Shown here piece after piece: positions 11,761-24,431 of a DNA stretch of 64,000 bases (position 1 is its first letter; each line of letters starts with the position of its first letter). The notes beneath the pieces are model-generated. The model searched no databases. It was not told the DNA's origin and saw only the letters and a program-made list of their open reading frames with translations. Origin of the DNA: Portulaca oleracea. Taxonomy: Eukaryota > Streptophyta > Magnoliopsida > Caryophyllales > Portulacaceae. The stretch spans positions 3,856,114 through 3,920,113 of the forward strand of contig CM055874.1 in NCBI GenBank assembly GCA_029582165.1, written 5' to 3'. The position numbers and the translations under genes were made by a program.

Positions 11761-12690
11761 CATGTATGATAATGTTAGAACTTGTATCTAGATGATGGTG
11801 GGTGCCACAAGGTGGTTTCCAGTCGATATGCGAATGTATCAGGGGTTTGCGCTTAATCCGTTGCTCTTTATTTTTATTTACGGTTAGATTGACTAAAGAG
11901 ATATAAGACGAGCTATCATGGTGTCTATGTGTAGTTTTTTTTTTTTTTGGGGTGATATATAGTGTTTATTGATGAGTCAAGAGAAAGATTAAATAACAAG
12001 GTGGAGCTCCAAAAAAATACCTTGCAATCTAAGGGTGTTAGATTGAGCAGGTCAAAGACAACGGTTATTCCACGAGTAGCGAAATTTAGATGCTTATGGT
12101 ATATTCAGGAAAGTGGGGGGAAATTAATGAAAATATTGCACATCAGATTAAAGCTTGTCGGCGAAAGTGGAAAATAGTTTCAGGACTGTTGTTTGATGAG
12201 AGAATCACTTACGCTTAATGGTAAGGTCTTCCATAGGAAGGTTAGACTGTTAAACCAACAATATTGTATGTCCGCTACCAAAAAAAAAAAATCGTATAGC
12301 GTGGAGTGTTCAAAGGCCAAGAAGATGAATTGTGAAAGGATGATCATGGCGGATATTAGGGTGGGATGGGTTGGATAGAAATAGTAATGTTTTGGGGTAA
12401 ATTAGGGGTAACACTTATCTAGAATAAGTTGAGAGAGACCAAATTGAAATGGTTTTTGCACATGTCATTAGGAGAAGTGATGATGCTTCTATTATTAGGA
12501 GGTGTGAAGGGGTTACAATACATCTTCGCATCAGGGACGAGAGAGACCTAAAAAAATCCATGAGATTAAAACAAATATAAGGTATCTAAACTGAGAGGAT
12601 AACATGACATTAGATATCAGAATTTAACAGGTTGGAATTTTGTAGGTGAAGATTTGGTGGGGTATTGTGCTTAATCCAGGTACATTTAGT
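11761..12690 (+). pseudogene. Decayed LINE reverse transcriptase (C-terminal part)
   Basis: Frame-shifted + strand pieces match, in order, the plant LINE RT pattern. YDNVRTC, a G...FPVDMRMYQGFALNPLLF segment (canonical HQGSALSPYLF) and an IRRAI segment are followed by RLNNKVELQKNTLQSKGVRL then SRSKT. Next come HIRLKL, a GKVFHRKVRL segment (usually GKFYRTAIRP) and finally KLRETKLKWFLHM (usually RWFGH). Several frameshifts and stops break it, and the FADD catalytic box is not readable. Family identity comes from memory of these motifs; the clade (RTE-like) is tentative. Confidence 0.7.
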
Positions 12691-14040
12691 TATTCCTCAA
12701 CTAAATGGAGCGCACATATATGTATCCCCTACACTTCTATAAATTTCTTGATTTCTTTGAGTATATAAACTAGTTTCTAAAGCGGTTTTTCGAAAAAGTC
12801 TCTTACAGATCCGTCAAAATCAGTCTCTCCATAAACTTCAATCCACGTAGAAATAACTGTCTATATCTGAACCCCTAAACTATGCTCAGCTTCAAAAATT
12901 CAACACATCCCCCCTAGAAATTTGCTATTGTAATCATGGGAGATTTGGTAAAGAAGCATAATGGGAAGGGAATTATAAATGTATGGCATGGTATGCATGG
13001 GGGATGGCATGCCATGAGGATGGGGTTAAGAAGAGAGAAAGACACAAGGAGGACTAATAATAGTGACCTTTGGGATGGCCATGGGAAGCAAATCTTAAAA
13101 AGGGGAATCAAAAGAAAATTGCTTTGATTGAGCACCACTCCTCTTCACCCACCTTGTCTAAGATATGGTGAAAGAGCCCACCCTTCCATGATTTCACACC
13201 CCTTGAAAATACCCTCTATTTTGCTTACATCACCTGTATCCTAGGGAGGATTTTGGTGGCCCCCTTCCTCCATCACTTCCTTTGAAAAAGATCAAATTAA
13301 CTCTCATTTTTCTTTGTTTTCTTTCTCCTTTCTCTACTCTTCCACTTTTTTTTTTTTTTTTTTATCAAGCAAAATTTTTTTTTATAAATATTGATATTTT
13401 TTTGGCACTTCATTATGTATGATCACTATTATTTTAGTGAATAAAAAGATGTTATGCTTAAAATCTCAGAAAATATGTGTTTTGAAGTTGACATATAATA
13501 ACACATAAAAAAGAGTCTATTACAAAGATTAAATTCTTTGTTTTTGAGTATCTAATCGATCTTAGAGTTAGATTTATTTTGTAACATTAAAGAAAATATA
13601 TTATTTTCTAATGTTTATATGATTCAGAATATTTTACTTAAGAAAAATAATTGCAATATTGATTAAGCCATTTATGTTATAATAATATGATTTTTTTTAA
13701 CAATAATAAATGTATTATTCACACCAAGTCTATTCTACAATAATAAATTTAGTGGGCTACCTAACATTAAAAATATGCTCATATAAATACAGCCATTAGC
13801 ATATAAATCTTAATAAATGGGATAAATATAAAACTCATTTACCATACTAAAACACTATTTGCTTTGAGAATACAGTATGATTTATTAAATGAACAACCCC
13901 ACCACCAAAATAGAAAAGCCCTTGTACCTATAAATTATTATGCGTATTTTTTTAATTTTTTTTAAAAATATGGGGTTTTACTTTGTTTGTTTATTAGCAT
14001 TGCTTGGCCATTAATTCAATCAAAAAAATCAAGTTGGAGA
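12691..14040. other. Intergenic region upstream of the response-regulator gene
   Basis: A G-rich, ATGG-rich patch (about 12936-13100) is open in two frames on opposite strands, but neither resembles a known protein. The rest is AT-rich with poly-T at 13349-13363. It presumably includes the downstream promoter; I cannot place a TATA box with confidence. Confidence 0.5.
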
Positions 14041-14065
14041 AAACTTTGAGAGGTGGAACCGGCAC

Positions 14066-14092
14066 ATAGAGAGAGAGAGAGAGAGAGAGAGA
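14066..14092. repeat. (GA)n run in the 5' leader of the response-regulator gene
   Basis: A GA dinucleotide repeat about 315-340 bp before the ATG, followed by (TTTTC)n at about 14178-14206. Such repeats are common in plant 5' leaders. Confidence 0.8.
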
Positions 14093-14406
14093 GATCCTGT
14101 GCCAAATCTGGTCTGATCTTACTTTCTGGGATTTGCATTTTTTTTTATATCAACAGCAAACTCATCTCATACCCCATTTCTTTTCTTTTCTTTTCTTTTC
14201 TTTTCTTCTTTTCCCTCCCCCACATTTCAATACCCATCAAACCCACCTCCACTAAAAAGAAGAAGAAAAAGAAGAAGAGTAGTAGTAATGAGGAGCAGAT
14301 CCTAGAGATAGAAAGAGAAAAACAGAGGAAAAAAAACTTGGGATTTGGGCAACTTTTGCATCTGGGTTGGGAAGTTGTTTGATTTGTTTGTTGTTGGTTG
14401 CTCAAA

Positions 14407-14558
14407 ATGGGTATGGCAGCTGAGCCCCAACTTCATGTTTTGGCTGTTGATGATAGTTTGATTGATAGAAAACTCATTGAGAGGCTCCTCAAAACTTCTT
14501 CTTACCAAGGTATTCTAATCTACCTTCCTTTTTTCTGGGTTGTTGTTGTTGTTGTTGT

Positions 14559-14599
<41 letters not shown>

Positions 14600-16160
14600 T
14601 TGTCAAAAACAGCAAAAACATTGAGTTTAGCAAGATGGGTATTTTCTTAGGACATGAATGGTTGTTTCAGAAGGTTAAAATCCTGTTCTTTTTGCAGTTA
14701 CAACAGTTGATTCTGGTAGTAAAGCACTACAGTTTCTGGGTTTGGTAGAAGAAGATGAACAAAGCAAGAAGATGAACCAAAATCAACCCTCAGTTTGTCC
14801 TGACAATCAGCAGGTTTCTTTCTCACCCAGAAAAAAGGTTTTTGGGCCTTCAACATTTCTTACCCAGATCCTCTATTTTTCACTTGAGTTGGTACTTTTG
14901 CTAAATTTTCACAGTAATTTTCTCATGTTGTATTTATTTTCTGGTATAATTTTAGGAATTGGAGGTGAATCTGATTATCACTGATTATTGTATGCCTGGA
15001 ATGACTGGCTATGATTTGCTGAAGAAAGTCAAGGTATTCTTTTTATCCTTCCTTTGTTTTTTCAGACTACTTTTATTTCCTTTTGTTGCCATTGAATTTC
15101 TTTTTTGGTGATATTGTATGCCTCTGCTTTTGGTCTATGTCTCCCACTCAGATCAATTTCTTTTTCTTGCAGAAATCTTTTCATTTTCAAAAGAAAAAGA
15201 CATTGTAATTTATTATTTTTTTTAACCAGTAATTAATAACAAAACATACAATCAAAAACTCAAAATCAACAAAGAAAGAGTTGAATATATTATATATGAT
15301 TGAAAAGTTACTCTCTAATTTTAGTGTTTGAAACCTTCATTTATTTGCATCCACAAAAACATGATCTTGCATATCTCATGTTGACTGTTGAGATTAGATG
15401 AGAAATTTTGTTTGTCTATTTCATATTTCTGTTGTTTGAAAATTGTGGGTCAGCCAATTTTTTTTCTTTTAAAATTGTTTGTATGACTATTTATCTTGTC
15501 TTGATTTTCTGAGGCAAAGAATGAGTCTCTACTAGTTACTTTTTTTTAATTTTTTTTTGTGTTGTCTACAAAACCCTGAAAATTATATGATCAATTATGC
15601 AGGAGTCCACAACATTCAGAAACATACCAGTTGTTATTATGTCATCTGAGAATGTCCCTTCAAGAATCACTAGGTAAAAATTCAGAAATGTTGCTCATTT
15701 TCCCACAATTTCGAATCTTCGAAATGTATCTGTGTTTCTGAACAACGGTTCGTCGTGAAAATTCAGATGTTTAGAGGAAGGAGCAGAAGAATTCTTCCTG
15801 AAACCGGTTCGATTGTCGGATGTAAACAGGCTGAGGCCACATATGTTGAGGGCCAAGTATGGGCAACAAGGGCAAGACTTGCTCCATGAATGTCAAAAAC
15901 CCGAGACAAAACCACGACAACAACAGCAACAATGTGAACAACAGCCTGAGCAACAACCCGAACAACAGCAACAATGTGAACAACAGCCTGAGCAACCACA
16001 AAAACAAGCACATTGTGAACCACAGCAAGGGTTCGAACTCGAATTCGAAACCGAACAACAACAACAACAGAACAACAATAACAAGAGAAAGTCCATAGAA
16101 GAGGGTCTTTCCCAAGATAGAACAAGACCTAGATACAATGGAATAACTACCATGGTCTAA
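14407..16160 (+). CDS. ARR9: A-type response regulator, ARR8/ARR9-like
   Basis: Five exons (14407-14509, 14698-14813, 14956-15033, 15603-15673, 15767-16160) join in frame into 253 residues with GT-AG introns. The receiver domain spans about residues 9-150: acidic pair DD at 15-16, phospho-acceptor Asp83 in IITDYCMPG, and Lys135 in FFLKPVR. There is no DNA-binding GARP domain, so it is A-type: a cytokinin-inducible negative regulator that accepts phosphate from histidine phosphotransfer proteins. The start MGMAAE and end NKRKS...[11 protein letters not shown] closely match Arabidopsis ARR9 as I remember it. Between receiver and C-terminus lies a glutamine-rich tail with an in-frame 14-residue tandem repeat. 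ATG 14407 was chosen by that N-terminal match. Intron 1 carries a GTT/GCT repeat. Confidence 0.93.
15921..16004 (+). repeat. Coding tandem duplication in the Gln-rich tail (2 x 42 bp)
   Basis: CAACAGCAACAATGTGAACA starts at 15921 and again at 15963, a 42-bp period that keeps frame. It encodes two copies of a QQ-CEQQPEQ unit. The CAA/CAG bias creates spurious long open frames on both strands. Confidence 0.85.
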
Positions 16161-18640
16161 CTAGAGAATTTTTTTTTTTTTTTTTTTGTTCCCTCATATT
16201 TCCTTGGGATAGATTAGTCAAATTAGATGATGGGTTTTTTTTTCTTTTCCTTTTTCATAACCCCTTACCTTTTTTTTTGTATGTTTTTTTTTTTAAAATA
16301 TAGTGATGAATATCCCCTCATAGGGAATGTAGAAATTACAAGGGAAGTATATTGTGAAGAAGGTGTGGTGGAAAATGTATCCTTATGATGGGAAATTTGT
16401 GTACATCTTTACATGAACATATGTAATTTCCAATTTTGTGATAAATACATGGAAAAAAATAATACTTGAGGGAAGATTCACAATAATTGGAAATAGCTTT
16501 AGCAAAATGTTACCTAATCTTATCTAGTTAGTTATTTATATCCATTCCTATAAAGCATAAGGTTCTCTCATATTTTTTAGTTGAATTTAAACAAATTGAT
16601 TTTTTTTCCTTTTGTTTCTCATGTTTTCCCATATTCTAGCGGGAACATCTTATGTATAACTTTTTCGATTTGGAAAATTCAGGCACCATGTTAAACATCA
16701 TTTTCATGATTAATAGTAATTATATTCGCTTATGAATATTCTATTTCATTCTACTTTTAATGTAATTTTGATATAGATCCATATTTTTCATCCTAATGAG
16801 TGTTTGGTTGATAGATTTTCTTGGGAAAGCTGGACAACTTTTTTAAGTTGACAAACTTTTCCGTGTTTGGTTTTCTATAATATATAAGAAAATCTTTTTG
16901 GGAAACTAACAAACGCACTACAAGAAAATTCTGAGAGTTTTTTTTTTTAAAAAAAATTATGCATTATGATGTGTGAAGACAAACAAAAAAATTGAAATAA
17001 TATTGGAAGGGTGTGAGCTGTAAGATGCAAAGTTTTGCTGTCAGGAAAATGCCGTTTTGTACTGTGAGATCTTTAACAAGATCCTCACAACCTGGAAAAT
17101 CCTAACATTTGCTACTAAAGGCATTATTAAGGAAATGTTTTCTGTCTTTTTTTAATTGGTTTTTGCAGAATTAAATTGCATAGTACCACACAAACACTTC
17201 GAAATTTGTTGGATCAATCCCTTCTAAAATCATTTTTCTGAGCAGGGATTACGCCATAAATTATGCTATTTCAGCTGGTCTTTTTGTGGCATATGATTAG
17301 CCATAATTACACCTTAACAATTGATCATGTTACTGGGGTGAGCGGGATACGGGACCGGGATCTCGATTATTTTTGGAAGTTCTGATTCCAGTCTTGGTTG
17401 TGACCGGAGCAAAATTTTACTCTCAGTCCCGATTCTCGTTGCAACCAGGAGTAAAATTTTGTTCCTATTCCTAATCCCAGTAGTATCGAGAAATTAACCG
17501 GAAACTTTAATTTATTTTATATTAATCCATAGTTTAATTTTAATTTGTATATAAATGAAGTTTGTCTCTTCGTATCTAAAGACTTTATTATACCTTAATG
17601 GAAGTATATTGTCTTTTTTAGTTAGAGTTTTGTTCAATTAATAATATGATCTACATATATAATGCTTTATAGCAACTTTCCAAAATTGCTATAACATAAA
17701 TTATGAGGTCTTTTGTCAAAAATAAAGATGCACAACATCGAAGGTTTACGACAAACTTGTCATAAATTTGGTGTCTATCATAAAAAAATTATATTAATTA
17801 TTTGAAAGTTGATCTTCATGTATTTGGTTATTAATGAAATTGTTTTATTTTCTTTTTCAAAAAAGAGTGAACTAATACATATTGGGGGGGGGGGGGGTGT
17901 TCCTGGGGTACAAATTAATATTTACGTACATGTCCGTAAAAACACTAATTATTGGACAACTTATGATGTCTAGTTGATCATCTAAAAGACTAATATGTGA
18001 CAACTAAAGATATTACCATTGATGGATATGGATTTACAGAAAATTTCTTCAATTATCATCTGTTTTTAATTTGACTACAGTAACTGACTATCGTCTAGAG
18101 CTGGTAAAAATTTGGGTTCGAGCAATTCCTGGTTCGAACAAATTGACGATCGGATGAAAGCTTGATGTCTGATTCTTAGTTTTTTCTCCTACTTTTCAGG
18201 CCGGACTCGAGTAGGACAAATCGGAAAAGTATAAATTCAAGTCTAAATAAAATTCGGACAATAGAAATTTAAAAAAAAAATTGAGTTTGAATTGTACGTC
18301 GGTCAAATCTATATCGAAATTCAGAAGAAAATTGTATCCTGTAAAACTAAAAGAAACTACATCTCCTCTGGAAAAAAAAAAGTGATAAATTACACTAAAA
18401 CCTACAAAATAAATACCATTGGATTCCTAAGATATATAATCAGGATTTTTTTATCATAGTGTTACAGTAGTGAAAAGAGGTTTGACAGAAAATAATATGT
18501 CAGTCAATGTGCTGTGGGTCACTGGGTCTAGCTGAGCTTTTATACAGTGATGTACAGTCCAATGGGCTATGATGATAAAGCAAAATGCTTGGGCTGAAAT
18601 TAAAGTTGGTCCAATTGCTTAGTGTGACTCAATATTACCA
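16161..18640. other. Intergenic DNA downstream of the response regulator
   Basis: It contains T-rich 3'-flanking sequence, a small MITE-like inverted pair at about 16797-16919, a degenerate repeat at about 17337-17510 rich in GGGACCGGGATCTCG-type motifs, a poly-G run at 17885-17897 and a repeat at about 18095-18330 related to 55505-55770. No gene is seen. Confidence 0.5.
16797..16919. mobile_element. Short MITE-like inverted-repeat element
   Basis: The left end GAGTGTTTGGTTGATAGATT pairs with the right end AACTAACAAACGCACT. Internal AGATTTTCTTGGGAAA and GAAAATCTTTTTGGGAAA segments strengthen the symmetry. No clear target-site duplication. Confidence 0.4.
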
Positions 18641-18644
18641 AAAT

Positions 18645-18936
18645 GAGACTCTCTTCTTTTTTGCGGTGGATAAAGTATAGTAATGATATGGTATGGTAAA
18701 AATGTGATAGCGTGATATGATATGGTATGGTGTGATAAATTATGAGAAAATTTGTAGTAAGAATAGTTAGTGTGGTAGGTGAGGAGAAAGAAAAGAGAAA
18801 ATGAATGAGAAAAGTGAGGAGAGAGATAATTATGATTGTTGCGGTAAAGTGTGGTATAATATCGTAATATGTGATGATTTTCGGTTAGTGCGGTAAATTG
18901 TGATAGGTGCGGTATAGTACCACATAAAAGAACAAC
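18645..18936. mobile_element. Degenerate Tourist-like MITE
   Basis: CTTCTTTTTTGCGGTGG on the left and CCACATAAAAGAACAACACC on the right are imperfect inverted termini. The interior is rich in GGTATGGT/GCGGTA motifs like the element at 19792. Confidence 0.4.
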
Positions 18937-19788
18937 ACCTTATTTTTATTACAAGAAAGATGATTATTATTTTTATTGGTCCTTTTTATAGGGTAAATCG
19001 TATGATTATAATCTAGGAAGATGACTTTCGAGTAGGATCTTCTAAATTCCTTTATACTTCTCTTTTTATCGGAAATAAAAAATGATTAAGGATAATATAA
19101 ATATTTGAAGCATGCTTAGTGAACTCCTAATCTTGAAAATTAGTTTATAAGAAATCCCTGAAAATATTATTACATGAACCAAAAAAAATTGGATTTATAG
19201 AATCTAAACTCTAATGGAAAGATAAACTCTTAACTCATATATCATTAAAGAACTATTCTCATGGATCAATCTTGGTAAATTACTAGATTATCAAGTGGGT
19301 AATATGACCCAATGTATAGTGATTATAAATGCATTAATTTTGAATGGTCAATCATATTGAACGAACAAGTTGAGTTTGGGCCCTAGCCTCTTTTGCCTTA
19401 ACTAGTAAATTTACTTTAGTTCCATTATCACAAACTCTATGATATGACAGAACCTTCTGTTTTTTTGAATTATGAAAGAACCATATTAATTAATTTGACT
19501 GATAAAATTTCTATAATTTGAAATAATTTCAGTTTCAAAATCTTTCCTTAATAATAGTTATGAAGGAGAAAGATAATTGAATTTGCATGGTGAAATATGT
19601 AACTGCTTTCATAACATGAGAGATGTGTTCACTTTTTTCCTTATTTATTTTCTGATAAAAAAAATGTCGATCATATTTTATTGGAAGTTTGTATTAGATT
19701 GAACCTTACTTTGCAGCATTGAATTGTAGAAACTAGAAACCATCACTGAGTTAGATGCAAAACAACTCAACGTTGATGCGGTGCTGAC
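18937..19788. other. Intergenic AT-rich DNA
   Basis: No recognisable gene or element. Confidence 0.6.
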
Positions 19789-19791
19789 TAA

Positions 19792-20136
19792 GGCCACGTT
19801 CTTTTATACGGTTGACTGCGGTGTGACACGGTATGGTGTGGTGGAATTGTGGTGAATTGTTGTGGGTTTAGAAAAGTTGCGGTGAATTGTGGTGGGTTGT
19901 AGAAAGTTGTGGTGGATTTTGGTTTTAATAATTGTAAATGTGTTGAAAAATGTGAAATTGTGGTGGGTTGTGGAAAGTTAATTTAATTTTTAATAAAAAG
20001 ATAAATTAAATTAGAAAAAGTATATTGTGGTGGGTTGTGTTAGATTGTGGTGGATTGTGATGGATTGTGGTGGAATATGGCAAGTTGCGGTGCAGTATGA
20101 CACCGCAGCCAGCCAGCCGTATAAAAGAACAAAGTC
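19792..20136. mobile_element. Tourist-like (PIF/Harbinger) MITE (345 bp)
   Basis: Termini GGCCACGTTCTTTTATACGG and CCGTATAAAAGAACAAAGTC are inverted repeats of about 20 bp with few mismatches. They are flanked by the TAA duplication (19789-19791 and 20137-20139) typical of PIF/Harbinger. The interior is many short TGTGGTGGATTG/GCGGTG repeats. Confidence 0.8.
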
Positions 20137-20171
20137 TAAGATAATTATTATCCAATAGTTTAAAGTACACA

Positions 20172-20918
20172 TGTTAGGGATCGGATTCTGATATGATTGC
20201 CACTTGTTAGTCAGTTGTTAGGGTGTAAAATAGAGCAATATATGCAGCGGAAGGGAAAAACAGGATAATTATGAAATCGAGGATAGTAATAGAGAAAGGT
20301 AAGGATAAATAGGGTGAGACAGTAATTTTACGTGGAAAACCGAAGAACTCGGAGAAAAACCCACGTGCGACAACCAATATCCACTAGTAGAAAAGAAGAT
20401 ATTACAAGAGGTACGTAAAATATATGTGTGAACTCTCGTAGACTCTCATAACCTAGGGATGAATAGGGTAAAGATGTGGAAATAACACCGTACCTCCCTC
20501 ATGGGGAGTTTTGAAGGCTCTCACATCGACTACATTGGTTGCTTGGCGCTTGCCACACTTTATAAGAAGAATAAAGACCTCTATTTATAAGGGAATGAAG
20601 GAAAGGGAAACTAGGTTAAATATTGCCAAACCTAGAAAAACTAAACGAACACCCGCCGCTACTCAACCGACAGCTGAGGCGCTGGCAGCGCCATGCTCGA
20701 TGCTGGCCGCGTCTCACAATTGAAGCTCCCTGGTTGTCACGCTGCTAGCGTCCGAAGGCGAGGGAGTGGGGTTTGTTGTAGCCAGACGCTAGTTGCATCA
20801 AAATGACGCTAGTGGCGTGTCGTCCCTTCGAAGGTAGACGCGGCGGTTGAAAGAGAGAGGCCAGTGTTGTTGCGTCCAATTCTTCAATCAAGGAGATTTT
20901 GGGCCATAAAACCCAACA
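20172..20918. mobile_element. Solo LTR (747 bp) with 5-bp target-site duplication
   Basis: It starts TGTTAGGG and ends CCCAACA, giving TG...CA termini. It is flanked by ACACA at 20167-20171 and 20919-20923. The termini resemble Ty1/copia LTRs. No internal region or second LTR is present, so it fits LTR-LTR recombination. An open frame at 20511-20723 lies inside and is not a convincing protein. Confidence 0.75.
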
Positions 20919-22585
20919 ACACATTATAATGATTTTTCAACTAGTGGGTGAAAATTGCTTAGCAAGCCGCAAATTGCAAAATAAAATTTTTTCAAAGTAG
21001 AGATTGCAATAATCCTTAGTTTGGATTATTGGATAATGATCTTGCTCTGGCACCACGTTTTCTAATAATCGAGATGTTTAATTTGCATCATCTCGATGGT
21101 TTATTACAACCCAATTCATACAAAGATATGTTATTTTATTTTGAAAGTAGAGCTGTAGAGATTATTATTATCTTATAATTCAACGTAGATTTTTATTTTC
21201 TGAGAAAAATCACTAAAATGATATTTGTAAAGGCAAAAGTTCATATATCTTAATCTCCCAATATTCTTGCTTCATAGCTAGCAAATATATTTTTCTGTGA
21301 AAAGACATAAAGCTTGAATTATAATTGTCCACCAAAATATTGAATGACATAAAAGCAACCATAATCACAAGCATATACATAATTACATCATATCATCGAT
21401 ATTTATTGTTATTTTTATAACAAATTAATTATATAAAAATAGATTATGGAATTAGTACTAATGAAAAGTGGAGAAATGATGGATTATTGGATTGGGACTT
21501 GGAAGACAGGTATTGTAAGACAAATTACAGCTGAGCTTTTGTCAATAGTAGGTGTCGAGTTGACTCTTCTTTTTTTTTTTTTCATTCCCCTTTCATTTTT
21601 CTTTCTTTCTTTTTTTTTAAAAAAAGTTGCTGTTACAAGGCGTCGCGTAGTAGTTAGTAGTACATGCGGAATCCAAGGCGTACTTTTGCGGCGGTCACCA
21701 ACCGTCCTTGCCAGGTATAGCCCACGCTAACTACCTTCCATTTAACGGTTTCTAAGTTTCTCAAATCTACTAGAACTACGGCTGTTCAAAAATCCGAAAC
21801 CCTCGTATGGGACCGGAAATAGGTAAAACCGTACCGAAAATCGGTTATAATAAATCGCTTTGAAAATTCAGTGCATTGAATCGAAAAATCGGATGTTAAA
21901 CAAGATGATTCCGATTTAGGATGTTTAAACCAACGGCAAATCCGAAACTGCACCGGTAATATTTATATACATATCTTTTTTTTGGGTAAAAAAATTACAA
22001 AACAAATAACTCGTTCAAAAATGCTTAAATTATATCTTTAACAAAAAAAAGTTACAGTACAATGTTTGGGTCTGTCGGTGTTTGTTGTCCACTAGTCCAA
22101 TCTGCCAAAGAAAAAGGAAAAAATTGGGGGCGGGATTCCTCATTCCTTGTTCTATTTTTATTTTCTTTCATCAATATTCAATATTTATGTTTCTAAATTA
22201 ATTAGGGGTGAATGGGTATTTAAGTTTATAACTAATTAAGTTTTTACCCATTGAGTTTATAAAGTAAGATTTTAGTCACCACGTTTTGCAAATTAGATTT
22301 ATCCTACTTTAATTTTAAACTAGCTAATAATTACCCACCCGACCTTTGCATTACGCATTAAATACATCATTTTTAGATGAAGTTGGTAATAAAATATACG
22401 TGAATCGATAGATACATCCTTTTCAGATGAAGTTACCGATAAAATCAGTGTGAACTGACAGAATTGTCCTCAATTTAAAAGTTCCATTTAACCACACGAG
22501 AAATTGAACCCATTCATCCATTGTCTCATCCTCATCGTTTGTCCTCTCTCAATTTCGAACATGCCTCACAAGCAAATTTAAGAAT

Positions 22586-23040
22586 TTACATATTCATCAT
22601 CATGCTCCAATCATCATCATCAACAAAAGATTCATCCATTTGACGTTGTTGATTCTCGCAACCTCCAAAGCCGATCATCAAACTATCCAACAACGTTTGA
22701 TCATCCTTCGACCTGAATCTACTTGCACCAGCAGTGTCGGTGGTGGCGCCCGATCGCTGGCATGTGTCTTTCAAACAGCGCCACGTGGCTGAACAAGTTA
22801 TCCTTCCTCGAAAATGTGATCTCGCATGAGCTTTCAACTTAGGGATGACCATCGCCGACACTGATTCAAGGAGGTAAGATCTGACCGACGGTGGTTGGGA
22901 GGTGGAGAGGAGGGTGGCCTCGTTGACGATGACGTCATGGATGGCGGTGACCAACTAGGTGGCAACTCGGTCCATGTGGTGTTGAGGGAGGAGGATGTTG
23001 CTGTTGATGGACTGTGTGAGGAAGGTGTGGTGCGAATCCA
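22586..23040 (-). pseudogene. Possible broken coding remnant, family not recognised
   Basis: A single reverse-strand frame starts MDSHHTFLTQSI at 23040 and runs about 150 codons, broken by one TAG near 22958. It ends in an acidic tail (ESFVDDDDWSMMMNM). The middle (VTAIHDVIVNEATLLSTS) reads like an amphipathic helical protein, but I cannot assign a family. An overlapping frame is also open, so chance is possible. It could be a pseudogene exon or noise. Confidence 0.2.
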
Positions 23041-23879
23041 TTCGAGTAAATGTGTGAAATAATTAATTTTTTTTTGGGGGGGGTAAATGTGTATTCTCAT
23101 GCTTATAATAGGGTCATTTAAGACTTTTTACATCCTGCCACAGGGATAATTCCGTCATTCGCCGGAAAAATATAAAATAAAACTTATGGATTGTTTTGCG
23201 ACATTTACTTTTTGTAGACCCGACAAAATTTTGTGTAACCAAAATATATGAACTCTGTCTCACCTGAAAAAACTGAGTCTAACCGTTGATATTTGGTGTG
23301 AGTTTTAATATAGACGGAATTGATAGAATATTCAAACAATTTTTTTTTATATTTTTGTTGTCCAATCCCGATTATGACCACATTTACTTATGTCCAAATT
23401 GTCTAATTCAAATTGATCTAAAAAATAAGATAACAATCATTAATTTTACATCCAAATTTTAACATTGGACGATTTAGCCAATCCAAATTTGACCATACTC
23501 AAATTTCTGCCATCAATAATGATTTGTGTGTGATCGATATATAAAATAAAACTTACAAAGTTAAGTTTTTACATCAGAACTTATGGAAACTTATCAGAGT
23601 TTACTGAATTTACCGAAAGTTACTGAAATTTATCAAAAGTTACTAAAACACACAAAATTTCACCAAATTTACCAAATCTTCCTAAAATACAAAATTTTAA
23701 AGTTGAAACAACTATGGTTATTTTTAATACCTACTTTCGGGAATAACTTTTTCTGAAAATATGAAAAGTTCACATTTAAAAAATCTAAATTACAAAAATA
23801 AAAAAATTACATTAAAAAAATTGGAAACCGAAAACCATTGTCAGCCTAAAGAAATTTACAATCAAACATTTTAATTTTT

Positions 23880-24170
23880 ACTGTTTTACTTTTTGCTTTG
23901 ATTTTTTATTTTTTTAATTTTTAATTTTTAATTTTTAAATTTATATTATATTATATTATATTATATTTATTTATTATATTAATTTTTAAATAATTTTTAA
24001 AAATTGAAAATTAGAAATAAAATTAAAAGTGAAATAAAATTATTAAAATAAAAAACAAAAAAACAACATAATAATAAAAATTTAAAAATAAAAATTTAAA
24101 AATAAAAATATAATAAAAATAAAAAATGTAATAAAAAATAAAAAATGATAAAAATAAAAATAAACTATAT
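23880..24170. repeat. Low-complexity A/T tract
   Basis: T-rich (TTTTTAATTTTTAA) followed by A-rich (AAAATAAAAAT) runs form a loose inverted repeat of almost pure A/T. Confidence 0.7.
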
Positions 24171-24431
24171 TAGAGATGGGGAAGCTCATGGGATTGCGTA
24201 GACCTGTCCGCAGGTAAGTACAGCAGCCATACCCACTTTGTCTTCTTTCCTAAGTATTTTTTATTTCTAAGTAAGAGTATTTATTTTTTTGATCACAAGA
24301 GTATTGTTTTTTGTTAAATGAATTGTAAAATCACAATAAAAATATAATAAATCAACAATAGTATAATACCAGGACCATCTTTGTCTCGGTTGACAACAAA
24401 AAGGCTAAGGCATCCCCAGCTGGGCATCTGT

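Larger units (their letters stand above)
20924..24431. other. Gene-poor region before the TIGR01589-family gene
   Basis: It contains an ancient repeat-like patch near 21780-21960, a doubtful reverse-strand coding remnant (22586-23040) and an extremely AT-rich low-complexity block (about 23880-24170). A frame at 21446-21730 is homopolymer-rich and not credible. Confidence 0.5.

Noticed and set aside
12914..13138. Small G/ATGG-rich ORFs upstream of the response-regulator gene; possible hairpin
   Set aside because: Open on both strands, no family match, and no convincing miRNA-like hairpin that I could read.
15763..16153. Reverse-strand and alternative-frame ORFs over the response-regulator last exon
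   Set aside because: CAA/CAG repeats give open frames in every direction; the receiver-joined frame is the real one.
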